This document shows positions 54,541 to 64,000 of a DNA stretch of 64,000 nucleotides, piece by piece; the first letter of the stretch is position 1; each line of letters starts with the position of its first letter. The stretch comes from Bidens hawaiensis (Eukaryota; Streptophyta; Magnoliopsida; Asterales; Asteraceae): positions 80,310 through 144,309 of the forward strand of contig JAIQDT010007359.1 of assembly GCA_021521415.1 (NCBI GenBank), in the 5' to 3' direction. The notes below the pieces were generated by a model. That model saw only the letters and a list, made by a program, of their open reading frames with translations. It had not been told where the DNA came from and searched no databases. The translations under genes were made by a program, and so were the position numbers.

Positions 54541-57533
54541 TGTAACGATTCCGGCAAAATCAGGTATACCCTAACCGGTATATACTATTTATGTGTTATT
54601 TAATAATGAATATGTGAATTATGATGCGTTTATACAAGTATGTATGATTCATAGTACGAATTATACTCGATTATACAGTTAATCGTATTGGAAATACGAT
54701 TAACCGATTAACGGTTATTGAAGCCCGAACGATCGGGGATTTCATTATAGACGAAATATATATTATTTAGTGATGTTTGCGAAGTATTAAAGCTTCGGGA
54801 TAAGTAAATTAAAGCACAGGAAAAGGATTTCGATTTAATGGTACGTCGGTACGTTAAACGAAACCTTTAATACCAAACCGAGCAAGAGACGATCGATCAA
54901 GCCGAAAAAGATGCACAATTATTAATAATATGATGTTTTAAGTTAATGAAAGTCATGGTTTAAGTTTTTGGAAGTTTTTAAATCAGTTTTATATAAATTT
55001 CATTTTTAAGCCGAAAAAACGACCGTTTTAGCCTCGTTTTAAGCCGAATTAGACGTTTAACCGAAAAACGAACTGAACCAGATTATCCAAAACATTATCC
55101 AGATTACGAGAATCTGAATATGTGGCCACAAATGAAGATGTGGGACCCACCCCACCCTCCAAGTTGGTCCGATCGGACCACCTTATCCCACACTTCATTT
55201 CATTTTCTTTTTTTCACAAACCCAACTCAACCATCTTCATTTCTCTCAATAACTCCATCCAAAAACCGACAATTCTAGCAAGAAAAACCGAGGTAAAATT
55301 GTGTTATGTACGTGTTTATGTTCGTTTCTTGAGTTCTCTCTCAAGAAAATGAGGTTTCCAAGTGAAAAAGGGTGAAAACCCGAGATGGAACCGATTCTTG
55401 CATGATCAAGTGATGTATACGGGTTATACAAGGGATCTTGGTCCAAGAAAGGAGTTAAACGAACCAAAAACGAATTTTTACGGTCAAATCTTTGTTTTTA
55501 AAGCATAACCGAAACCATGAAAGAAATGGCTTGATTGTGGGTGTAACTTGCTTGGTGTGGTGTTATTGTGCTTGTAGGTGTTGTATCTAGTTGCTAGCAA
55601 GGGCTAGAAAGCGAGATTCTTGCGGTTTGAAGCTAGAAACTCAAGGTAGTTTTGTTTTTGTATAACGGTTGTGATTTGGACAGATTGTGTTTCGTGTAGA
55701 GTTAGGTCATGAAATTTTACAGGGATGATCTACACATGAAAATATGAGTTCTGTGATTTTTTGGTAATTGTTGGATAAAGAATGATTATTTGGTGAATTT
55801 AATGCTCGGTTTTGGCCAAAAATGGTGAAAAATAGTTAAATATCATGAAAAATTCTGGAAAATTTCAGATAAGCTTTTTATAACATGCATAAGTCACACA
55901 CAAAATTTTAGGTCATTTGGAGAAGTCTAAGTAGGCTTTTCTGTTAAACGAGTTCTATGGTTTTCTAGCTCGGTTTTAGTGAAAACGGCATTTAAAAAGG
56001 GATTTTGGTTCTGGAAAAATTACAGGGGACTATGGAGATGGCAGGGGTCATCCAGGAAAAATTTGGGATTTTTCTAAGATAGTTTGTTATTTACGACATA
56101 TTTAGTGTTTAAATGGTGTTTAAAAATAGATAAATAAATGTCAAATATAAAAATTAATTCTGGAAATATTTTTATAAAATTCCCCACTGTCAAAAAGTGA
56201 TTTGTGCAAAATTTTAAGATCCGAGACTAAACGGATAAGTATTTGTGCGAAAACAAACTTTTAAAGCTTAAAACGCGTAAACCGGTAAAGTTCGCATAAG
56301 CGAGCTAACTGGTGTATAAAAACCCTAAAAATGAACTATTTTCATATAATTGAGTTAAACAAGTAAAAATGAATCATCCGAAAATAATTCGGATGATTTG
56401 AGTGTTTTTAACCTATTTAACAGTTTCCGGTACGATAATGACGGAAACGAGTCCCGCGGCCAATCGGGACATCTAAACCGAGCCCTAATTTCACAACCTA
56501 GTTAAATTATCAATTAACAACTATTTTCGGGTCGTGTGTGACCAAACTCATTTTTGAAACATAAAAATGGATAACCGTGCTAGGCACGCAAAACGGGAAA
56601 AATGACTAATAGTAAATCTGACTAGTGAACTCTAAACGATATCACAATCTGAGTCCGGTAAAGTGTTTCTGGGTTAACATTGCCCCCAGAACGGGTACAG
56701 TACTGGGTTAACTGTGTCCCCAGATGTACCGGTTAACACGGTTAAAGTTATGTTAATAGTGATTGTATAGTAACGAACTTAGGGATCGTATTACAGATTT
56801 GGACTAGTAGCTGGAGTGTTGTATTACTAATTTGCCTACGATAAGGTGAGTTTCACGAGCCCCTTTTTCTGAATTGTTTTTAAATATTTTCCCGGGGCGG
56901 AAAGCATGTTATTATTTAAATGTTTAAGTACATACTGAACGCATGGATTTGCGTGTATTTATAAATATTTGTTTGTACGGGAATCGTATGGAATGGGTAC
57001 ATTACTGGTTAACAGTGTCCCCAGATGTCCCTGAAAGTGTTACTGGGTTAACATTGCCCCCGGAATGGGTACAGTACTGGGTTAACAGTGTCCCCAGATG
57101 TCTCTAGAAGTGTTTCTGGGTTAACATTGCCCCCGGAATGGGTACAGTACTGGGTTAACAGTGTCCCCAGATGTCTCTAATATATGATTATCATAAAGAT
57201 TTATCACTGTTTATTTAAATTATTGAAACTCACCAACTATTCGTAGTTGACCCCGTTTTCTTTACATGCTTTCTAGGTACTCCCAAGCTGGAATAAGTGC
57301 TACATGCTTGATGATGTGTGCTTTTGTGGAAGTTTAGTGATCATTTTGTATTAAATATGATAATGTAATGTCGGTAAAACTTATGTGCTATCGCCTAGAC
57401 GGGAACTAAACTCGGAACAATGTAATATGATGTAAATTAACGTAGTGGTGTTTTCTTTATAAGCAATGCTGTTGATATCAGATGTGTCTGTTGCATCCCG
57501 TTTACGTTTCCGCTGCGGTTACGGGGTGTTACA
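54541..57533 (+). mobile_element. Solo LTR, gypsy type, 2993 bp, with target duplication
   Basis: TGTAACGATTCC to GGGGTGTTACA, flanked on both sides by CTTTG (54536-54540, 57534-57538). CTCACCAACTATTCG...GTTGACC near 57230 and GGTGAGTTTCACG near 56845 mark + orientation. A C/T-rich leader lies near 55190-55260. No coding sequence. Confidence 0.92.
56660..57180 (+). repeat. GGTTAACA repeats in the solo LTR
   Basis: Units with GTGTTTCTGGGTTAACATTG and GGTACAGTACTGGGTTAAC alternate, with near-perfect copies at about 56655-56735 and 56990-57175. The core CTGGGTTAAC is partly palindromic. Confidence 0.8.
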
Positions 57534-57728
57534 CTTTGACTCAAGGGTCAAAGTCAAAATCGTCAAGAACAATAAACAGTCAACACGAACCAGATTCTCG
57601 ATTAAACCCCAAATCTTGATGAAATAACACGAATATGGTATCACTTGACTCGTAATACCAGCGCTAACAAAGCCTAAGTGTCCAATCGGCCACACATTCA
57701 TGTTTAAAGGGTGTTTTGATTGATATAT

Positions 57729-58240
57729 TGATGTGCGTGCGCGTAGCTTGTATAAAATATGAAAGGTTGGATATTTAGCTTTTGCACAAGATCGTGTTTT
57801 AAATTTATAAAGTGATTTCTACAAAACTAAACACACACAAAATAGGCAAGTGTACCTATGTATATGTAGAATAGTATTGGTAAGAACTAAGTATCGATCC
57901 GTGGACACAAAGGTTTCTAATAATAAATCGTTGTTTTACTTCAATCAGATGTTTTAATCACTTTTGGGGTTGATTTTTTTAAACTTTTTATAAAATATAA
58001 ATACTTATTATAATATATAGGTGACCGAGACAAGAGATTCTAAACGAGTTGTTCAATTATGCGAAGGTTACCATCTAAGATCAAGAATCCACTCCATTTT
58101 AGCATTGATAATTAATATGTAGACATGTGATAAACTTGCCGTGGCAATATATGATAGATAGCTCCTTAAGCCTTAAGGGAGCATCTTCGGCACTAAGGAG
58201 ATGGTATGCGCATTTTAAAGTCCACCCTTTTGATACAGTC
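57729..58240 (-). repeat. Reversed Athila LTR fragment
   Basis: It starts TGATGTGCG and is the reverse complement of the end of the 39495 LTR: TTTTGCACAAGATCGTG, AATAGGCAAGTGTACC and TCGATCCGTGGACACAAA are shared. Similarity fades near 58240. Confidence 0.8.
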
Positions 58241-59045
58241 TAATTTATATATAAATAATATTAATATTTCCTAACACTTTTAATCGGCTTTGAGTCGGTT
58301 TCCATTACTCTAAATGAAAAATATAATAATATTAAAAGGATAAAAAAAATATTTCGTGATGAATCTGTTTGTTTACATTTAAATTAATAATAAAAGTAAC
58401 AACATACATACTTCACTATTATACTAATATTAGTTTGTACATCTACGTAACTAGAAGAAATAAAAAGTGTTTGATGGGCTTTTGTGCTAAACTTGAAGGA
58501 ACTCTCATGGGCTGGCAGTTTGAAGGAGCAGCCTAGTAGGACATTCGATTCAGAGGCGGTGGAGTGATTTTTGTTAAAAGGGAGCTTGGGCAGATTTTGC
58601 AAAAGAGTGAGGCAAGTCACAACGGGGCCCGCCCCACTTGGGGTTGAACTAAAAGAAACAAAAAGTGAACAGAGGGTTTGCAACTTGTGGTGTCCATCAA
58701 ATAAAAGAAAATAATATAAGCAATCATCTTGCTTGGGGACCTCAAAAGGTGTACGACACATCAAAAGGAAATAAGAAGCACCCAACCAAACCGGTGAATT
58801 AATTTAACCAAGCATTCATACAGCTCAATAATTTAAGCTCACAGACTAGTAGCTCAACTATTATTATTATTTACGATGAACTTCAATAATTATTATATCT
58901 TTGTTTCGTCGAATATTATTATGGTTGGCTAAACTTTTATACTGCCTGGGTTTGGATGAATACTTTTTAGGCTCGTTTTATTTTTGGTTTTGAATTATAT
59001 ATTAATTGGTTCATGTTTTGGTAAAAGTTTTTATTTTATTTAGTT
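58241..59045. other. Unidentified stretch without a supported gene
   Basis: It does not match other parts of the window by eye and starts AT-rich. A 133-codon frame on the - strand is listed separately. Confidence 0.4.
58384..58785 (-). CDS. Hypothetical 133-residue ORF
   Basis: MGASYFLLMCRTPFEVPKQDD, then LLFDGHHKLQTLCSLF, LLQNLPKLPFNKNHST and ESSFKFSTKAHQTLF. Hydrophobic N-terminus, Ser-rich middle, no motif that I recognise and no clear neighbours. It lies in one of the few stretches not assigned to a transposon, so it could be a host exon remnant or chance. Confidence 0.2.
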   Translation of the reverse strand: MGASYFLLMCRTPFEVPKQDDCLYYFLLFDGHHKLQTLCSLFVSFSSTPSGAGPVVTCLTLLQNLPKLPFNKNHSTASESNVLLGCSFKLPAHESSFKFSTKAHQTLFISSSYVDVQTNISIIVKYVCCYFYY

Positions 59046-59984
59046 GTGATGCATATGCGTATTTGGTATTAATTTAGTATCAGTTTTTGTTCCATATGCG
59101 TCTTTGTGAATGTCTTTCATGTATGGATGCATATTAGGTTGTTTACTGTGTGTTTACAACTAGTTTATAGTTTATAGTTAACGTATACCATAGGAACGGT
59201 AATTGAGAGTTTAGAGATACATTATATTCTGCCACTTGAGAGACCGGGAGGTAATTAAGTGTCGTCTGTTTTTTTTTTTTTTTTTGCGGGTTTGGGTAGT
59301 GATTGCATGGGAGTGAGTTACCCTAGATTCCAATATATTCTCACAGATCCGAATTATAACCGAATTCAATAAAAATACTCATTTACGCCTTAGGGTGTTT
59401 TGTGATTAGAGAGACCGAGAGGTAATTTAATCTTTGGGTACCTTAGCATAGTTAGGTAAGGTGATACCGGGAGGTGATCCGAACCATTTAACCGTTGAGC
59501 TTACATGATATTTAAGGTTCTTAGGTATTGTTGGTGAGACCGGGAGGAGATCTAGCATACTTTAGTTATTCCTTAAGTTTCATATTTTTAGAATACGATA
59601 CCAATCATAAATCCAATTCCGAGAGTTTACGAGTTAACTAGTAGGATTCCTTGCCTAGGTAGTTGTTCTCCCTATTTGAGTTCTAGTTCTATTTGTCGTG
59701 TCTATTTTTAGTGTCAGTTAGTTTAAGTATTATTTAATTTATAGTTAATATTAAAAAAACACAAAAATCAATTAAATATATTTATTTAAGTTATTAGTCA
59801 AAGTCTAGTTTAGGTGTCGCTAGTGTCCTGTGGGTTCGATATCCGGACTTCTTTAGGCTTTACTACAGTTGATAGGTACATTTGTCTGTCTAGTGGTCTA
59901 GCATTAGGATAGTCTAGATTTATAAATTTAAAACTAGAGTGTCTAGGTTAGGCTATATTTTTATAGACCGCGTTTCGCACATCA
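59046..59984 (+). repeat. LTR end of a + strand Athila/Tat-like non-autonomous element
   Basis: It ends CGTTTCGCACATCA directly before the PBS. GGGTTCGATATCCGG, TTGATAGGTACATTTG and TTATAAATTTAAAAC are in the usual order for these LTRs. The left edge is uncertain; TGATGCATATGCG at 59046 is one candidate. GAGACCGGGAGG-type words recur at 59240, 59408, 59466 and 59535. Confidence 0.6.
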
Positions 59985-59990
59985 AGTTTT

Positions 59991-60008
59991 TGGCGCCGTT
60001 GCCGGGGA
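59991..60008 (+). other. Primer binding site
   Basis: TGGCGCCGTTGCCGGGGA after an AGTTTT spacer, the same type as at 41177. Confidence 0.9.
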
Positions 60009-60218
60009 TACTTAGGCGATAGCGAAACTATCTTTGATTGAACTTAATTGATTAATTGGTCTTTTGTGTCTTGAGTTTGTGGTGTGTCTTATGAGTTCGT
60101 GTCTTAGATTTAGCGCGTCTAGTCGTCTTTAAGATAATTTAGTTTGTGTTTTATTTTATCGAGTCTGGTTAATATGTTTAATAGATCGAGTCAGTTTAGG
60201 AGTATTTTATAACGAAGA

Positions 60219-60864
60219 TGTTGGAAAGAGATGATGTTGGAAAGAGCCGAACAGGAGGAACGTGAAAGGATCCAAAAGATTAAAGAATTGGAAGTCAGGC
60301 TTGATAAGTTGATCGAAAGAGAAAGACTCCGTAAGATAGAAGAACTCGAAGCTAGGTTAGAAGAGATAAGTGCTAGAATTCAAAATGAGAGTTTTTCTTA
60401 CAAAGAGCAAGAAGCCGTCTATGAAACAGATGATGAATTCTGGAATAATGATGATGAAGGCGTGATAGAAGAGATGGAGTTGGAGCTACCTGATTACACG
60501 GATCTGGGCGAAGATGCCGTTGGAGCCACTTGACCAGATGGAAGATGACGAAGAGGAGGAGCATGCACCATCTTGGGAGGATGAGTTTGGTGATGAGTTA
60601 GTGGGTTTACCGGTTTATGAAGAGCATGAAGAATTTGACCCTGTTGGCGAGCTTATCTATTTAGAAACACTAATCATGGGGAAGCCAACAATGGAGATCA
60701 AAACGTCACCAGAAGAAGAAAAGGAAGAGGAAGTGGCAATGAATGAGGATCATAATATGCTGGTAGTTGAGTCGCCACATCGTAGGAATGTTAGCAGGTT
60801 TGTGGAGGAACTAGATAGTGGATCACCACCGAAATCGACAAAGCCACCAAAGAGGGCGCGATAG
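60219..60864 (+). pseudogene. Acidic coiled-coil ORF pair of the pol-less element
   Basis: The first frame has heavily charged heptads (ERERIQKIKELEVRLDKLI, RKIEELEARLEEISARI), then DDEFWNNDDEGVIEEMELELPDY, ending at TGA 60531. The second frame, overlapping by 20 bases, carries on as acidic residues (EDDEEEEHAPSWEDEFGDE, EEHEEFDPVGELIYLETLI, EEEKEEEVAMNEDHN) to TAG 60862-60864. The charge pattern continues across the overlap, so one protein broken by a frameshift is likely. FDPVGELIYLETL resembles gag-neighbouring segments of Athila-like elements, but I do not recognise a domain. Confidence 0.5.
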
Positions 60865-61328
60865 TGCTTGGATCAGCACATGTTGAGGGTTCAAAAATGG
60901 TAACTTAAGAGTTATAGGACAACACTAAAATTCAAGAATTACCGTTTTCCTCATTATATGTCACGTATTAGGTTTGGTCCTGGTAAGTTTAAGTATTGGT
61001 GGTCCGACCCGTTTGAATGTTTTAAAATGCTTTTTAGTTTCACTATGTGCTCTTTGTTTAAATATGTTGGACGGGTGGAATTAAACGGGTTAGACCGGGG
61101 TTGGATAAAAGAAAAACCTCCTGATTGAAATTTCGGGAGCGAGTCTGGCTGAAGACTCTTCTGTAAACCTAGCGCTTCCCGGGAGGCAACCCGGTAGATT
61201 GTTTTATTTTTATTTTATTTTTATTTTTGGTGTTTCTTGCTTTCTTTTGCTGGCTGTTTCTTGGTTTGCTTTCAGGTTGCTCCAGGATTGCTCTTGATGA
61301 TATGGAAGTTTGATTATAGTTGATTTGA
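60865..61328 (+). other. Non-coding tail of the pol-less element
   Basis: Contains AGCGCTTCCCGGGAGGCAAC (CCCGGG with flanking inverted bases) and a T-rich tract (61200-61225). Confidence 0.5.
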
Positions 61329-61344
61329 TTCAAGTGTGGGGAGA
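61329..61344 (+). other. PPT-like tract of the pol-less element
   Basis: TTCAAGTGTGGGGAGACT. TGATTATATATTG follows at 61350 as a possible LTR start, which is cut at 61527 by the next element. Confidence 0.6.
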
Positions 61345-61526
61345 CTATTTGATTATATATTGTCGCTTTCATTCGTAAGTGACAGCTTGGTTGAGAGCAC
61401 TGGAGTATGAGGCTTTCGTTCGAATTTGAGGGCATGGAACACGACTCGCAAGGCAATATCGTCATATTTACAAGGGGAGTTTGTTCCACTTTACTTATAT
61501 TTGAATGTGCTTTATTTTTTGTCTTT

Positions 61527-62004
61527 TGTTGGTTCAGTCGGGACCGAGACGATCCGAGCCGGTTCGAGACGGAAGGTTTGATAACCAAAGACGGATAGAA
61601 ACAAACACGAAACAAACGATTTCATTGATAAAAACGAAAGATTACATGCTTGTTAAACACTGAAATCACGATCTATGGCAGGGGGAGGTCGAGCATGGCC
61701 TCCCCCCTCATCCGGACAGCACCTGGGCGCCGGGCACGCAAATCCTTAACAAACCACTCCTGAAAGCTGGGTATTTATACCCACTGCTATTCGATCAGGA
61801 CTCATTCGATCGAATGAGTCCTATTCGATCGAATAGCAGACTCATTCGATCGAATCAGAGACTGGTTCGATCGAATGAGTATCCATTTGAAAATGCTCTT
61901 TCGAATGGATGACTTTCGGCGTGGACCACTATCTAGGTGTACAGCATACAACATAAACAATCTAAACTATTCGCCAAGCGACGGCCACAAAACATGCACC
62001 AACA
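61527..62004 (-). repeat. 3' LTR of the pol-less copia
   Basis: 478 bp, TGTTGGTTCAG to CACCAACA on the + strand. A TATAAATA box lies at 61773-61780 (- strand), with the ATTCGATCGAAT array directly upstream of it in transcription order. Confidence 0.88.
61789..61876 (-). promoter_or_regulatory. ATTCGATCGAAT palindrome array upstream of TATA
   Basis: Full 12-bp palindromes at 61804, 61823, 61844 and (one change) 61865, plus a half-matching one at 61789. Start-to-start spacing of the full sites is 19, 21 and 21 bp. The array ends about 9 bp from the TATAAATA box on the - strand. Confidence 0.8.
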
Positions 62005-62015
62005 TATTCCCCTTG
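62005..62015 (-). other. PPT of the pol-less copia
   Basis: On the - strand AAGGGGAATA precedes TGTTGGTG. Further CCCCT/CCCCCT tracts at 62113, 62215 and 62331 look like extra PPT copies, a Sirevirus habit. Confidence 0.65.
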
Positions 62016-62412
62016 GACGTTGCTAGCGAATTGCTGTAAACACCTCTTGCAATCTTCAGTCAATATTTGCTCTGGCTTGATAATCACGTGGTAGAATACC
62101 ATCATTGCAGCAGATTCCCCTTAGACTGAACTCTCAGTTAATGATGCAAAGTGTTCTCCATTGCTGACATCTTCAGACAAAACAATCTGTTTAAAAACAA
62201 CCAACTATAGAAATTCCCCCTCAGACGTTGGCGTGTATCCCAATATATAGACGTGTAAGCTCATATCGTCTTCCGCTGACTTAATAATGTATTGGGCAAT
62301 CTTCGATGAGGCTTCCGATCCACAGCTACTCCCCCTAAACAGATTAGTTTGTATGCAGATTCATCATCGGAGACAAAGACACATCATTAACTTCGTGATT
62401 GCGAATCACCAA

Positions 62413-62630
62413 TTTTCAACAGAATTCCCTCCACAAAGCGGAATTCTCACATGCGGAAAATAAATATTTAACATGATTGGCCCATAAATAGTCAGATGCT
62501 CCTGACTACCCCACAATAACTCAAACTCAGATTCTCTCCACAAAGCAGAATCTTCAGAATGCGGAAAATAAATTAAACTTGGTTGGCCCATAAATAGTCA
62601 GATGCTCCTGACTACCCCACAATAACTCAT
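62413..62630. repeat. Two-copy ~107-bp tandem repeat
   Basis: Both units have TCCACAAAGC(G/A)GAAT, ATGCGGAAAATAAAT and the shared GGCCCATAAATAGTCAGATG...CCCACAATAACTCA block, the latter virtually identical. Confidence 0.85.
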
Positions 62631-63074
62631 CAGTAATCACTTTTCTCTGTTCTTCTGTGTTCTTATAACAATCACCACTGTAGAAGCTCAATGAACAAGG
62701 GGTTATCCATTAAACTTGTAAACGATAATTCCTTCAGGTGATTGTGCTTTGTTCATTGCCCCAATTTGCCGCTTTAACCATTAAACATTTAAACGCTCTG
62801 ACTTTGCCGGCAAATATCAGTGAAAATTTCACTGTCACCAAACTTTTTCTGGATTGTAATCAACTTGTATAGGATATCCAGAAAAATCTTATCATTGACC
62901 CGAAAATTAACCGAAAATTTCCCCGAAATTTTGTCGGAAAAAATTTTATTTTTGCCAAACTTTTTCAGAAGACTTCCCGACTGATAAAAATGGCTTGGGC
63001 AAATTTTCGTGTAAGCGGGCGTTCCAGACCCTTTTTTTCATTTTTTTTTTTTTTTTTTTTTGGTCTGGAACATG
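62631..63074 (-). other. Internal part of the pol-less copia, no gene
   Basis: No ORF with support. A run of T near 63035-63060. Confidence 0.45.
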
Positions 63075-63335
63075 TTCGATCGAATAGGGCTCATTCGGTC
63101 GAATGAAGCACAGATTCGATCGGATGAAGAACTGGTTCGATCAGCTATTTGAATTTGACACTTTGAGCGGGAAAACCAGTTCGATCGAATACAATCTGAT
63201 TCGATCGAATGAAGTCAATCGAATGGGCGGGAAAACTGGCGTTTGAATGTGACACTTTTGAGCGGGAAGACCTACTCGATCGAATCAGCCAATCGAATTG
63301 GCCTATTCGATCGAATGGCAGATTCGACTCCTTCA
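63075..63335. repeat. Second TTCGATCGAAT field near the PBS
   Basis: About a dozen full or partial ATTCGATCGAAT sites at irregular spacing, mixed with two copies of a TTTGA(A/G)CGGGAAAAC-like word. It lies in the leader of the - strand element. Confidence 0.75.
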
Positions 63336-63456
63336 TCGCCAGCCCAGAAAACGCGAAGAACACGAAGAACACACCAACAGTTTAACGTCCATAACGCATA
63401 AAATCAAGAGCTCGGCTTGCTAGATCGGTTGTTAGACCCTTCTAGCGGTAACCGTG

Positions 63457-63468
63457 GCTCTGATACCA
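63457..63468 (-). other. Primer binding site of the pol-less copia
   Basis: TGGTATCAGAGC on the - strand, exact for initiator-Met tRNA, two bases from the LTR end. Confidence 0.92.
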
Positions 63469-63470
63469 AT

Positions 63471-63782
63471 TGTTGGTTCAGTCGGGACCGAGACGATCCG
63501 AGCCGGTTCGAGACGGAAGGTTTGATAACCAAAGACGGATAGAAACAAACACGAAACAAACGATTTCATTGATAAAAACGAAAGATTACATGCTTGTTAA
63601 ACACTGAAATCACGATCTATGGCAGGGGAGGTCGAGCATGGCCTCCCCCCTCATCCGGACAGCACCTGGGCGTCGGGCACGCAAATCCTTAACAAACCAC
63701 GCCTGAAAGCTGGGTATTTATACCCACTGCTATTCGATCAGGACTCATTCGATCGAATGAGTCCTATTCGATCGAATAGCAG
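63471..63782 (-). repeat. 5' LTR of the pol-less copia, truncated
   Basis: Matches 61527-61840 with very few changes, then breaks at GAATAGCAGA. Confidence 0.88.
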
Positions 63783-64000
63783 ATCAAGATAATTCAGACG
63801 GTTCAGATCATGAGTAGGAAGGGTCTTCAAATCAGTAATACGTTGAAAGTATTCAACCCCCCTTTCTCTCTTGACAGCTACGCAGTTAAGATCCTTCAGA
63901 CATGCCCAAGCGATAATTTCTCCTGAAGTTCTGCGACCCTTCATTTTATATGACGTTGTATGAGGAATGGTCGGCTTCGCTTGTTGTCTGGATCTTATCT
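63783..64000 (-). pseudogene. Fragment of another retroelement protein
   Basis: On the - strand a frame reads WACLKDLNCVAVKRERGVEYF, then TDLKTLPTHDLNRL. The KRERGVEYFQRITDLKTLP pattern is familiar to me from the third-ORF region of Asteraceae copia elements, and its layout resembles RFVNPRDLLKLGERDI in the third ORF at 21150. The frame leaves the window or breaks near 63945. Confidence 0.45.

Larger units (their letters stand above)
59985..61349 (+). mobile_element. Internal region of a pol-less Athila/Tat-like element
   Basis: PBS TGGCGCCGTTGCCGGGGA at 59991, short acidic ORFs, GGGAGGCAACCCGG (61180-61193) as in the tail of such elements and a TTCAAGTGTGGGGAGACT tract at 61329. With no room for pol, it is a deleted or non-autonomous copy. 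Confidence 0.65.
61527..63782 (-). mobile_element. Pol-less SIRE-like copia element, - strand
   Basis: LTR copies at 61527-62004 and 63471-63782, an exact PBS (TGGTATCAGAGC on the - strand) next to the right LTR and a GGGGAATA PPT next to the left one. About 1.47 kb in between contains no pol. The right LTR lacks its outer 166 bp. The LTR ends, TGTTGGT/ACCAACA, and PPT context resemble the copia LTR at 21378. Confidence 0.85.

Noticed and set aside
57729..59984. Single LTR of 2.26 kb with TGATGTGCG...CGCACATCA ends
   Set aside because: The left half matches an LTR end in reverse orientation, so two LTR pieces are more likely.
60514..60533. Programmed frameshift between the acidic ORFs
   Set aside because: No slippery site is evident, and decay frameshifts are common in all neighbouring elements.
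61169..61615. 148-codon - strand ORF as a gene
   Set aside because: It runs across a retroelement tail, a T-rich tract and the border of the next LTR, so it is a chance frame.

Overview
The window looks like nuclear DNA of a flowering plant, most probably Asteraceae. That is an inference from the retrotransposon families, above all a SIRE-type copia element with two CCHC knuckles in gag and a long third ORF. I found no convincing host gene, rRNA, functional tRNA, CRISPR or prokaryotic feature. Almost all recognisable content is nested LTR retrotransposons at different stages of decay.

Layout. (1) 1-21762: a + strand Ty1/copia element of SIRE/Maximus type (leader, gag, protease, integrase, RT, RNase H, a roughly 855-codon third ORF, 3' LTR). 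It is split at 4202-14193 by a - strand Ty3/gypsy Athila-like element. A deletion at their left junction removed about 1 kb of the Athila 3' LTR and part of the copia. (2) 21763-26978: AT-rich, gene-free DNA with a GGCTAA-rich repeat field and the end of a gypsy-type LTR. (3) 26979-about 35294: a + strand gypsy-type element that encodes only a gag-like protein with two CCHC knuckles. A nearly complete 4.75 kb - strand copia element (28311-33062) sits inside that gag. (4) 35295-37513: a solo LTR with 5-bp target duplication CGTCT, then a gag fragment cut by another LTR (38029 onward). (5) 39495-53965: a complete 14.5 kb + strand Athila-like element with both LTRs, PBS, PPT and target duplication CTACT. 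Its gag-pol is decayed and about 5.4 kb of post-pol DNA carries several extra ORFs. (6) 54541-57533: a 3 kb solo LTR with target duplication CTTTG. (7) 57729-61526: a reversed Athila LTR fragment, an unidentified stretch, then an LTR end, tRNA-type PBS and a short pol-less internal region with acidic ORFs. (8) 61527-64000: a - strand pol-less SIRE-like copia whose right LTR is truncated, then another retroelement fragment.

How the parts relate. Each element has the usual gag-pol parts, nearly all with stops or frameshifts, so the window is mainly a record of insertion, solo-LTR formation and deletion. The most interesting layer is regulatory. In the 14.5 kb Athila element a palindrome (core CACGGGNCGTG) occurs mostly in pairs spaced 21-22 bp, about two helical turns. 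Pairs lie just upstream of the LTR TATA box and again upstream of TATA-like boxes in front of three separate post-pol ORFs. Two unrelated SIRE-type LTRs also carry palindromes upstream of TATA, each with its own sequence. The large post-pol ORFs of both the SIRE copia and the Athila element begin with ATGGCCGA directly behind a candidate 3' splice site, with a good GT donor 475-609 bp upstream. These suggest that the third ORFs have their own promoter plus leader intron. This is a hypothesis from sequence only.
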